From Schlesneria paludicola DSM 18645 (GTDB lineage: Bacteria > Planctomycetota > Planctomycetia > Planctomycetales > Planctomycetaceae), in the NCBI RefSeq assembly GCF_000255655.1, contig NZ_JH636434.1, forward strand, positions 232,977 through 296,976: a DNA stretch of 64,000 nucleotides, written 5' to 3'. Each line of letters begins with the position of its first letter. Position 1 is the first letter of the stretch. Shown piece by piece: positions 10,694-19,700 of this stretch. The translations under genes were made by a program, and so were the position numbers. The notes under the pieces are model-generated. The model saw only the letters and a program-made list of their open reading frames with translations. It was not told where the DNA came from and made no database searches.

Positions 10694-10906
10694 CGGCGTG
10701 CGGATTTGCACGGCTTCACACGAGCCGACAAACGCGGTGCTATGGCCATGGTGTTGTCGCGACAGCCCGAACGACGGATGGCCCCCTGTTCGGAACTGTT
10801 TTTTTTCTCAAATTGTCAAATAGCTGACATGCACCGGGATTGGAATGTTCTGAGCATCTTGATCGAGGTGCGCATCTTGATTCAGAATATATTGCCCTGA
10901 AACAAC
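10694..10906. other. Intergenic region after the ABC ATPase
   Basis: No gene seen. The stretch contains a T-run (from about 10800) and two near-identical CATCTTGAT words around 10856 and 10873. No strong stem precedes the T-run, so no terminator is called. Confidence 0.3.
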
Positions 10907-11089
10907 TTACGTCTGCATCATTTGATTTCGAGAATTGAGCACCTTGACCGTCTTGATCGACATGTGCAAGGGGCCCCCTTTTAGAGACGCCCGTTTTACG
11001 GAAGCGCGATCGGCAATTGATGAACGACGGATTGCAAAATGACAGTTCGTCGATGCCACATCGGTCTTGTCGGTGCAAACGACGGTCAT
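10907..11089 (-). CDS. Possible small hypothetical protein (60 aa)
   Basis: An open frame starting MTVVCTDKTDVASTNCHF with a good Shine-Dalgarno (AGAAGGGA, six bases before the ATG). It is basic, has two cysteines near the N-terminus and no membrane segment. I recognise no family. It lies alone between a plus-strand ABC ATPase and a minus-strand SDR gene. The ribosome site is the only positive evidence, so this could be chance. Confidence 0.3.
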   Translation of the reverse strand: MTVVCTDKTDVASTNCHFAIRRSSIADRASVKRASLKGGPLHMSIKTVKVLNSRNQMMQT

Positions 11090-11334
11090 TTCGATTCCCT
11101 TCTGACACAGTTTCATCGAGGCCTTTGATCTTCACACTCCCCACGGTCTGACACGGCGGACGTGGTCTGGTCGCGCCACGCGTCCGCTGTTGGACGGTCA
11201 GTGTTTTCTAATCATACGATCTCGGCCGATCGTGTCAGGACCAACTTGAGTCTATGTTCCAAACGTTTAGAAGACTCGTGGGTGGGATTCCGGAGTGCCC
11301 GTGACGCGATGCGTCTCGTCAGGACTCATTCTCG
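11090..11334. other. Intergenic region 3' of the SDR gene
   Basis: No gene seen. A short imperfect hairpin (TGACGCGA ... TCTCGTCA with a TGCG loop, near 11299-11318) lies just after the SDR stop in the direction of its transcript and could be a weak terminator; there is no U-run. Confidence 0.3.
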
Positions 11335-12105
11335 TTAGAAGGTCTTACACAAGTTACCGCCGTCGACAAGAAGCGTCGCACCGGTAATGTAGCTGCCAGC
11401 GTCGCTTGCCAGCAGAAGCGCTGGGCCGGCGAGTTCGCGTGGGTCAGCCCAGCGCCCGAGGGCCGTTCGCTGCGCGAATGTGTCCTGCTCCGCCTGACTG
11501 AGAACACTCTTGGGGAGATCCGTCAAGAACGGCCCCGGAGCGATGCAGTTGCAAGTGATTCCGTGGGGTCCCAGATCAAGAGCCATGGCGCGTGCCAGGC
11601 CGATCAGTGCCGCCTTCGTGGCGGAATAGCAACTGCGGCCCGCTTTGGAGGCCAGGCCCATCACAGAGGAAATGTGGATAATCCGCCCCCAATGACGCTG
11701 CTTCATCTGTGGCACCAGTGCGCGAGAAAGACTCATACACGAGGTCAGGTTGAGTTCCACGATGCGATCCCACATGTCGTCCTCGATCTCGTCGATCATT
11801 TGAGGCACATTCGAACCGGCATTGTTGACGAGAATGTCGACGCGTCCCATCGCTTCCAATGCCGAAGCGGCAAGCTTTTCGACATCCTGGCGGTTGGTCA
11901 TGTCGGTCACGAACGCGCGGCCTCGCACCCCTGTCCCCTTCAGGATCTCGGGCAGCGCATGCTCCAGTTCATCGGCATGTCGGCTGCAAATGACAATGTC
12001 CGCTCCCGCTTCGGCAAATCCACGAGCCATTGCCAGCCCAAGCCCTTTGCTGCCGCCGGTTACGAGTGCCACTTTGCCGGTCAAATCAAAGAGTGGAGAA
12101 GGCAT
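11335..12105 (-). CDS. SDR family NAD(P)-dependent oxidoreductase
   Basis: A 256-residue classical short-chain dehydrogenase/reductase. The cofactor motif TGGSKGLG is at residues 16-23, NNAG follows in the middle, and the catalytic Ser-Tyr-Lys set appears as ISSVMG followed by YSATK. The tail PxxTGATLLVDGG is typical of the FabG/gluconate 5-dehydrogenase branch. I moved the start to the ATG at 12105, preceded by AAGGAAA, because upstream codons have no family resemblance. It follows an ABC exporter on the same strand with a 115-base gap. The substrate is unknown; sugar acids or 3-oxoacyl groups are the common ones in this branch. Confidence 0.88.
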   Translation of the reverse strand: MPSPLFDLTGKVALVTGGSKGLGLAMARGFAEAGADIVICSRHADELEHALPEILKGTGVRGRAFVTDMTNRQDVEKLAASALEAMGRVDILVNNAGSNVPQMIDEIEDDMWDRIVELNLTSCMSLSRALVPQMKQRHWGRIIHISSVMGLASKAGRSCYSATKAALIGLARAMALDLGPHGITCNCIAPGPFLTDLPKSVLSQAEQDTFAQRTALGRWADPRELAGPALLLASDAGSYITGATLLVDGGNLCKTF

Positions 12106-12220
12106 CGATTGTTTCCTTGTCGAAGTGATTCCGATGATCCGCGTTGGAGAGAAAACACGTTCGCAGTGTAAACCGCGATTCGGCAATCCGATAGTTTCGA
12201 GGTGGCTGTGCGACCTGCCG

Positions 12221-14260
12221 CTAGCCCGCGCGTTTGAGTGTTTGTGCTTCAAACAGCTTCTGGTATTCGGGGCAGGTGGCGAGCACGGCGTCATGCGCCC
12301 CAAAGGAGATGACACGCCCTTCGTCCATGACCAATACGTGCGTGACGCACTCCAGCAAGGTGGGCGTCATCGCATGCGTCACGATAAACGTCGTGCGGTT
12401 CGGGGCGAATTCCCTGAGGGTGTGGTGGATGCACTGCTCGCTTTGCGTGTCGATGGCGGATGTGGCTTCGTCCAGAATCAGGATTGCGGGGTCACGCAGA
12501 ATGGCCCGGGCCAGTGCCACGCGCTGCCGTTGTCCACCCGACAACCGGTGCCCTTTGTCGCCGATCTGCGTCTCGAATCGATCGGGGAGTTGATTCACGA
12601 AATCGATGACGTAAGCCTTTCGTGCGGCCTCTTCAATTTCGGCATCGGTGGCGTTGGGGTTTCCGTAACGGATGTTGTCCGAGATCGACCAGTCGAAAAG
12701 CAGGGTTTCCTGTGTGACAAATCCAATCTGTCGCCGCAATTGTCGAGGGTCAACATCGCTCACATTCGTGCCATCAATTCGGACCTGTCCCGAATGGGGA
12801 TCGAAGAATCGCGGCAGAAGATTGATCAGTGTCGATTTTCCGCAGCCATTGCTGCCGACAACGGCAACGGTCGAGCCGAAGGGGATCGACACCGTGGCGG
12901 CATCGAGTGCTTTTCGCCCGAGTTCTTCCGACTCAAGGCTCGAATAGTAGAACGTGACCTGGTCAAATTCGATGGATTGCCGATGCCGTGGCAAGGCGAC
13001 CGGAGTGGGCGACAATTTGACAAGCGACGCACGGTCCATCCAGGCGAACAGGCGACCACAAGCGGTGGCCGATTTCTTCAACTTCGAATAGACACCCGAC
13101 AGTTTGCGGCCGGGGTCGAGGACGCCCGCCAGGCAAGTGTAGAGAAAAGCGAGATCTGAGACGGTCATCTGCTCGGCGGCAAGCTGAACTCCCCAGATCG
13201 ATTTTTGATGACGAAGTACGAGATACGCGCCGGGCAGCGAGGCGATAAAGACGCCGCACATCGCCAGAAACTCTACGGAAGGGCTGACCATGACGTCGAT
13301 CCGCAGGATGCGCATCGCCTTTTCGTAGTATGTGCGATGTTCGAGTGCCAGTCGTCGGCGGTGCAAGCGTTCGTTGCGGTAACTTTGCACCGTCTTGAGC
13401 GAAGAGAGCGCTTCTTCGAGAACATGATAGACACGCGACATACTTTCCATCTGTCGCTTTGCCGCATGTTTCAACTTCTTTCCCAGTCGACCAAAAAACA
13501 AGGCGAAGATTGGTGCACACACAAAAGCCAGCAGCGTCAGCCGCCAGTTCGCCATGAAGGCGCAACCGATGAAGATGATCGCCTTCATGGGTTCAACGAT
13601 GATCTTGCTGCCGAGCAGCAAAAGCCCATGAGCCACCTGATGCAGGTCAAATGTGAAGCGTGACATTAAACGCGGCGTGGTTTCCAGCGCCAGCGTCTGC
13701 TGATCCAGTTTTAATGAACTGCGGTAGAGTCGCACACGCAGCGATTGGAGCACTCTCTGCACGACCTGTCCGACGAACATCTCCTGGAAGAACGAGCAGG
13801 TCTCTTTGAGCAGTGTCAGGACCAGCAACAACCCCAACAGAAAACCCAGGAAATTGAAGCGATCCGTGGGAATATAGGGAATCAGAATGGTCTCAAACCA
13901 TTGATAGATCGCCTCCTGACGTTGAAGCCCCGTCTCGATCCCCTGAACGCGTTTAAGCTCGCGCTGCAGATTCTGGACATCCTCGTTCGAATTGGCGGCA
14001 ACCCAATCGGGATCTTTGAGCTGATCACTGATCCGAGATCGCTTATCGGCTTCTGCTTCGATTTTGGACTGAGTGTTTTGGAGTTCGTCGCGCACGTGTT
14101 GCGCGGCGTCTTTACCTTCCAGAAGCAGGCGAACGGTTGGATAAACCAACGAAAGCTGTGCGACCGCGAAAACGGCGGCTCCGACCGACAAGAACACGGA
14201 CACAATCAGTGCCCGACGTTGTTGGTAAATGAACGGACCTAGGCGCGCAAGGCTTTCCAC
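12221..14260 (-). CDS. ABC exporter, fused permease-ATPase (MsbA-like)
   Basis: A 679-residue half-transporter expected to act as a homodimer in the inner membrane. The first transmembrane segment (about residues 18-40) is followed by a highly charged helical insert (about 48-130) predicted to be a coiled coil before the second segment, longer than the usual first external loop. The nucleotide-binding domain has Walker A GSNGCGKST near residue 468, signature LSGGQRQR, Walker B ILILDEATSAID and VTHA. The GTG at 14260 has AGGGA at good spacing. Relatives export lipid A, lipids, peptides or drugs; the substrate here is unknown. The SDR gene downstream may be co-transcribed. Confidence 0.88.
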   Translation of the reverse strand: MESLARLGPFIYQQRRALIVSVFLSVGAAVFAVAQLSLVYPTVRLLLEGKDAAQHVRDELQNTQSKIEAEADKRSRISDQLKDPDWVAANSNEDVQNLQRELKRVQGIETGLQRQEAIYQWFETILIPYIPTDRFNFLGFLLGLLLVLTLLKETCSFFQEMFVGQVVQRVLQSLRVRLYRSSLKLDQQTLALETTPRLMSRFTFDLHQVAHGLLLLGSKIIVEPMKAIIFIGCAFMANWRLTLLAFVCAPIFALFFGRLGKKLKHAAKRQMESMSRVYHVLEEALSSLKTVQSYRNERLHRRRLALEHRTYYEKAMRILRIDVMVSPSVEFLAMCGVFIASLPGAYLVLRHQKSIWGVQLAAEQMTVSDLAFLYTCLAGVLDPGRKLSGVYSKLKKSATACGRLFAWMDRASLVKLSPTPVALPRHRQSIEFDQVTFYYSSLESEELGRKALDAATVSIPFGSTVAVVGSNGCGKSTLINLLPRFFDPHSGQVRIDGTNVSDVDPRQLRRQIGFVTQETLLFDWSISDNIRYGNPNATDAEIEEAARKAYVIDFVNQLPDRFETQIGDKGHRLSGGQRQRVALARAILRDPAILILDEATSAIDTQSEQCIHHTLREFAPNRTTFIVTHAMTPTLLECVTHVLVMDEGRVISFGAHDAVLATCPEYQKLFEAQTLKRAG

Positions 14261-14399
14261 GATGACATCCCTGTCTCAAAGCGATTGCGGGAATTAGACA
14301 CGGAAGCGCGCGGCGGGTCCAGACAAGAACTGCGCCGATGGGGCGGGGAAGTCATCACCGCATCGGGAATGACAGGGAAGACTCAAACTTCGCCACAAC

Positions 14400-16454
14400 C
14401 TATTTCTGCGCCACATCTTCCGGAATGCGCAACAGATTATTTTCCTTGCGGCCCACGATCTGTAGATTGCCGGGGTCGTTCTGAAGAATCTTGCCATCGA
14501 TCATAAACTTGTATTCATGTCGCCCCGGTTTCAGTCGGATCGTGGTCGAATAGCGGCCCGTGGCGTCGGGGCCTGTCATGGGGTGTTCGGTCGGTTTCCA
14601 GTCATTGAACGTTCCTACGACGGCGACAGTCTTCGCTGCGGACGTGGGCTGATACGAGAAGGTGACCTCATAATCATCGGTGCCGATGGATTTGATCTGG
14701 GGAGGCCCCTGCAGCAGATGTTGGTCAGCAATCACGGTCTCAATTTGCGCGACCAGCATCTCTTCCCAAGTTTGATCCCCCCACTCCACCGTTTGCGAAG
14801 AATCGGGATTGGAGGGATTCTTGTCGGTATTGTTGTACCAGGCAGAGCAGACGAGCTTCGTCCCGGCGGGAAGGGTCAGCGGCTTGGAAAAGGAGTAGAT
14901 GTTCTGCCAGTTGAAATCGTAACGGGGCACATCCAGCAGCATCGTTCGTTCGCCATTGGGTGCCAGCGATTCAATTCGAAATGCTTTTCCCCGCAAATGC
15001 ATGTGCGGCATCAGTGAAATCAAATGCATGTCGCGTCGAAATGTGTGCTCGGCCTTGATCAAGACATTGTCGGTATTCGGAGGGATTCGCAGGTGAGGAT
15101 TGATGATCGCGTCGGTCAGCAATTGTTTGTCAACTTGTTTCCGGTCCGCGAAGACCAGTCCGATGCGACTGAGGTCCGTAGCGGGAGCGCCATTGGGGGT
15201 GTAATGCGCTTGTAGGTACAGCTTCGACCCGGCAGGGATTCGACGCGCCGTTCCAGATGCGGCTCGCCAAACAGGCATGCCCGGAGCGAATGTGGCGATC
15301 GAGTTTTGCAACGCGGCGGCTTCGGCGGGATGTTCAAATCCGGGAGGGGTATAGAAGAGGATCAGATGGTGTACGACCGCACGATTTCCTGGCCGTGCTT
15401 CCGACTCAGCGATCCACATATCCTTTTCGAACGTGACATTGATGGGAAAGAGTTGATACTCAACGGTTCCTTTAGCGGGCACCGAGAATGCTTCGCTCAT
15501 CGACAGCACGAGATCAGGCTGCGTGATTTGCCAGCCGTCGGCGAACTGACGCGCCGCGGGCAGATCCGAGGCAGCACCTTCGGGCATTCCGTTGTCAATC
15601 CAGGCAAACAGGCGCTGCTTGTCTTCTTCAGGCAGCCGACGATCGTTGGCGAATGTTCCGGCATGCGAATCGGCGTGCCATGGAGGCATCCGACGATCCT
15701 CAATGACCTCGCGAATGGTGGAACTCCAGTTCACAACATCGTCGTAGCACGACAGCTCGAACGGCCCAATTTCACCTGCGCGGTGGCAGTGGATGCAGTG
15801 CGTCTGAATCAGTGGCGCGATGTGCTTCGTGTAGGTGATCTCACCCCGCGGCGCAATCTGACGTGCGCGTCCGATATGGCATCCGGTGACCGGCGTGCTG
15901 GGCGTGGAGGCGTCTTTACCGGACAAAAGTTCGTCCAGCGCCAGGACGAGATCTTCGCGTTGCGGCTGGCTGCGGCTGAAGCCGACCCCATATTGATCGT
16001 CGACACGTCCATGGTAACGAACCACCCGCTGGGGATCGAGAACGAAGATCTCGGGGGTACGGCGTGCCGCAAACTGGTCCGCAACAGCGTTTCGCGGGTC
16101 CTTGAGAAATGGGAATTCGATCTTGGCCACACGTGCATACTGTGCCATTTCGATCAGGGTGTCTTGCTGATTGGCATCAATGGCGACAAACGCGACTTTG
16201 CGACCATCATACCGTTTGGCGAGTTCACCGAGTCGCAAGCCATAATGTTTGGCGAGCGGGCATTCGGTTCCCAAGAAGGCCACGACCACGAACTGACCAT
16301 CCTTCAAGTCGGCAGAGTCATGTTCGGCGCCGAGGAAGTCATGCAATTTGAAGTCACCAATCTTCCGACCAATCGCAGTGGGATCGGCTCCGACCGCGAC
16401 AGAGATCGCGATGACGTTCAGAAAAGCGAATAACATCGTGCTCAGGAATCGCAT
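14400..16454 (-). CDS. Secreted redoxin - cytochrome c - copper monooxygenase-like - CBM48-like fusion
   Basis: A 684-residue exported protein. A signal peptide covers about 1-23. A thioredoxin-fold redoxin (about 28-180) contains TECPLAKHY with C65. A heme c site CIHCH is at 220-224, followed by RMPPWHAD. Next is a domain resembling copper type II monooxygenases, with candidate ligands HH in VVHHLILF, His in QAHYTPNG and HMH in MPHMHLRG. The last 90 residues (VVGTFNDWKPTEHPM, GRHEYKFMIDG) look like a CBM48/AMPK glycogen-binding beta-sandwich. ATG at 16454 follows AGGAG. Redoxin-heme-copper fusions are common in planctomycetes; the CBM48-like tail is the unusual part. The reaction is unknown; an extracytoplasmic redox or oxygenase role is inferred. 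Confidence 0.8.
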   Translation of the reverse strand: MRFLSTMLFAFLNVIAISVAVGADPTAIGRKIGDFKLHDFLGAEHDSADLKDGQFVVVAFLGTECPLAKHYGLRLGELAKRYDGRKVAFVAIDANQQDTLIEMAQYARVAKIEFPFLKDPRNAVADQFAARRTPEIFVLDPQRVVRYHGRVDDQYGVGFSRSQPQREDLVLALDELLSGKDASTPSTPVTGCHIGRARQIAPRGEITYTKHIAPLIQTHCIHCHRAGEIGPFELSCYDDVVNWSSTIREVIEDRRMPPWHADSHAGTFANDRRLPEEDKQRLFAWIDNGMPEGAASDLPAARQFADGWQITQPDLVLSMSEAFSVPAKGTVEYQLFPINVTFEKDMWIAESEARPGNRAVVHHLILFYTPPGFEHPAEAAALQNSIATFAPGMPVWRAASGTARRIPAGSKLYLQAHYTPNGAPATDLSRIGLVFADRKQVDKQLLTDAIINPHLRIPPNTDNVLIKAEHTFRRDMHLISLMPHMHLRGKAFRIESLAPNGERTMLLDVPRYDFNWQNIYSFSKPLTLPAGTKLVCSAWYNNTDKNPSNPDSSQTVEWGDQTWEEMLVAQIETVIADQHLLQGPPQIKSIGTDDYEVTFSYQPTSAAKTVAVVGTFNDWKPTEHPMTGPDATGRYSTTIRLKPGRHEYKFMIDGKILQNDPGNLQIVGRKENNLLRIPEDVAQK

Positions 16455-16496
16455 CAATCAGTCTCCTACGCCCACGAATCGAACACGGCGGCATCA

Positions 16497-16633
16497 GTCA
16501 CCGTTCACAGCCCGAAGAGAGGGGGACAGGCACATTTTCTCGGCTCAACTGGAATCCATAGTGCTTCGACTAGGGTCATGCTTCCCTTTACCGCGGGAAA
16601 ATGAGCCAGCCCCCCCGGCCTTTAAACGGTGAC
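16497..16633 (+). repeat. Palindromic dispersed repeat, copy A
   Basis: A 137-bp imperfect palindrome bounded by GTCACCGTT and its reverse complement AACGGTGAC. The left arm carries GAAGAGAGGGGGACAGGCAC and ATTTTCTCGG; the right arm carries CGGGAAAATGAGCC. It aligns end to end with copy B (reverse strand) and half of copy C. No reading frame is present, so it resembles a MITE- or REP-type non-coding element. It lies 42 bases upstream of the redoxin-fusion start and 141 bases after the chelatase stop. Confidence 0.85.
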
Positions 16634-16774
16634 TCGAAATCATAGCAAAGTTGTCTCATATTGAAACAATGGTTAACTGTTAACATTCGAAGAGAGGGGA
16701 CAATCACAAACAATGGAGACATACAGAATCAAAGATTAATGATCTCAGATGATGTTTCCCACAAAACGGTTCGA

Positions 16775-19700
16775 TTAATTGCGATTGAGCTGAGTGATTG
16801 CACCGATGAGCAGCGGCACGAGGCATGAGGCCATGATGAGAGTACCGAATGTCTCGAGTGATTCTGGAGTGCCCGGTGTTTCATTCTGGAATTCTTCGTC
16901 AACCTCTTCCATCAGAAAGCCTCGGATTTGAGAACCTGGCAGTCCACCGTCACTCGATTTCTCAAGCGTCGTGGTGTCGTGCCACGCCGACTTGTCCGCC
17001 AACCGTCGAGAGAGTGTGATTTCCAAGCGTCCGCCGGTGGCGTCTTCAACTTGATTTTTCCACTGGCTTACCAACACTGGATCGAGACCGTCGTTCGATT
17101 CCGCAATTCCGTTCACGAACATCTGGAGTTCTGGGTTGTCACAGGTCAGCGTGTCGCAGGCGACGCCGTGTTCAGCAATCCCTTTCACATAGATCTCGGC
17201 CAGTTCGTCGCGCGTCGTTTCGCTGGGGTTCCAGTATCCTTTTCGCGCAACCTCTAGCAGTCGCCCTGCCATCGCTTCACGCGCGTGAGGATTGTTCTGA
17301 CGATAGAAATCGTCCAGCCCCAATTGGTACCGGTCTTTAAGCCAGACTTCATGCAGTTCCTGCCATTTTTCGGCCCCCACGGTTTCGGGATAGACCACCT
17401 GCCAACCCCATAGATATTCGGTACTCTTCCAGACCTCGCGCGCCCCAGCGTAGCCCTCTGCCTGCATCCCCTTGATGTACTCTGGGTTCAGCAAGCGCGA
17501 GCGAAACTCCTGACCCAGAAATCGCTCAATGGGTTCGTGTCGCTCTTGCCCAGGCGTTCGGAGATCGGTCACAAGCATCGGCGGGCTCTTTCCACCTTGA
17601 ACACGCCGAATTCCGAGGGCAATACTGCCTCCGTATCCAAAGTAGTCATCATTATCGAGTGTGGCATAGAGTTTACTCGAGCGCGTGTGGATGATGCGTT
17701 GAGTACCCGCAAGTGCCGAACGAAATTCTGTCTCCATGCATTTGCCCCATGCACCGCGCCCATAGCCGTGGCTCATGCGTCGGATATAGACCTCTGCCAC
17801 CTGATCCTCACTATCCCACGAGCCGCTGGCAGAAGCCATGGCGGCAAGTTTGCTATCGTGCATCCCGCTTGGTTCGGCAAAGAATCGGATATGTGCTCGC
17901 AACTTTGCCTCGTCAGCGCTCATTCCAGTCGCGCTCAGTTCCGCCGTCAATTTGTCAATGTTTTCGCGAATCGGATTGTCCGCTTCCGGAGAATTGGCCG
18001 CCAACTCCACAGCTTGATCGAACAGCTCGACCAGTATCGGAAATGTGTCTCGGTAAAGACTGGTACCATGCATGATCACGTCCACGCGTGGTCGGCCGAG
18101 TTCTTCTCGCGGGATCACATCCAGGCCTGCGACCCGTCCTTGTTTGTCGCGTTTCACGCGGACGCCCAAGAGCGCCATCGCTTGTGCTTCCTGTACGCCG
18201 GAGTGCCTGATCGTCTCCACGCCCCATACTTGAAGCGCAAACTTTCGCGGCCATTGACCTTCCTTAGACCGAAAGTCAGAGACAAGCTGGTCCGCCAGTT
18301 TCTTACCGAGTTGGTCAGCACTTTCGGTCGGAATGGTGCGAGGGTCGAAGGCGTAAAAATCACGTCCTGTTGGCAATGCCTTGGGATTCCGCACGGGATC
18401 ATTTCCAGGCCCTGGCGCGACATAGCCGCCATCGAGTCCATGCAGCAGCGCTGACAATTCCGCTGGACCGCACGCGATCAAGTTTTTGCGACCAGTCTCC
18501 GCGGCTTGTTCGCCATGTGCCCCCGAAATCAAATTTACGAAACCATCCAGTCGTTCACCCTCGGGCGAAACACCGAAGGTATGCATTCCGAACGGAACGC
18601 TCTGCGCACGCACTTGTTCCAGATAGTCTTCTAATGTACTAAAGCGACCTTCAGCATCGGGGTTGGCACGTCCGGTCTCGTCCCAACCCCTGTCCGCCAG
18701 ATCCTTGTCGATCCCTTGCTCAAAAACGGCCCTTTCGATCTCGGCTTGAGTCTGTGCGAATGCCTCACCGCCTTTGGAACGCTCCTCTCGCCAACGCTGC
18801 ACAAAATCCTGCAACATCTGGAGTTTTGGTGACAATGCGCTGAGCCCCAGAGCTGGCGTGAGATGGTCAATGACCACCGCCGCACCGCGCCGTTTGGCAA
18901 CGATGCCCTCACCAATGTCGTCCATGATGTACGGGTAGAAGACAGGCATATCACCTGCAAGGACTTCACCGGCGTCAAATCCTGCCAGCCCAGATTCTTT
19001 GCCGCTTAACCACTCGTGCGTTCCGTGCGTACCAGTGTGGATGACCGCATTCGCCTTGAACTCGTGCTGCAGCCACAAATAGGTGGCAATGTACTGATGA
19101 TGCGGTGGCAAATCGTGCGTCTGATAGAGTGCGGCCAAATCTTGCGTGCGGCCGCGATCAGGCTGCACAAGCACGACCACATTTCCAAGCTGGATCGTTG
19201 GCAAGATGAACTGAAGTTGGCCATCGTTCCGGACAGTCATAATGTCAGCGTTCTCCGGAGGTCCCCAATGTTTCAAGACGTCATTACGAAATCGTTGCGG
19301 CAGCGATTCGAACCAACGCTGATAGGTGCTCAGGGGAATGGTGACGACATTGCCCCCGGCAACCAGCTTTTTCAGTTCGCCGGGAGCCCAGCGCGCAATG
19401 TTGCGACCGCGTTCGACCACCAAATTTTCGACGGTGGTCGCGTCTGGGAAATCTTGAACTCGATAGCCGGCCCCGCGCATCGCTTGCAAGATGACAGGTA
19501 TACTTCGCACCACATTCAAATAGCTTGCGCCGACATTCTGTTTTCCAGGTGGATAGTTCCAATACATGAGCGCAATCCGTCGCTCTGGGATTGGCGTACG
19601 CCGCAAGTCGCTGAAAGCCCGCGCACGCGCCGCCACCCGCTCGACGCGATCTGGAATCGGTTGGGCCTCGACGCCAGTGCGGGTGGATTCAAGTCCCGCC

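Noticed and set aside
10740-11144. 134-codon minus-strand frame overlapping the small candidate protein
   Set aside because: Composition is irregular and no start signal is visible; the shorter frame with a ribosome site is the better candidate.
11822-13159. 445-codon plus-strand frame spanning the SDR and ABC exporter genes
   Set aside because: It runs antisense to two clear genes and across their intergenic gap, with no family pattern.
15306-16433. 375-codon plus-strand frame opposite the redoxin fusion
   Set aside because: Antisense shadow of a well-supported gene with domains and a signal peptide.
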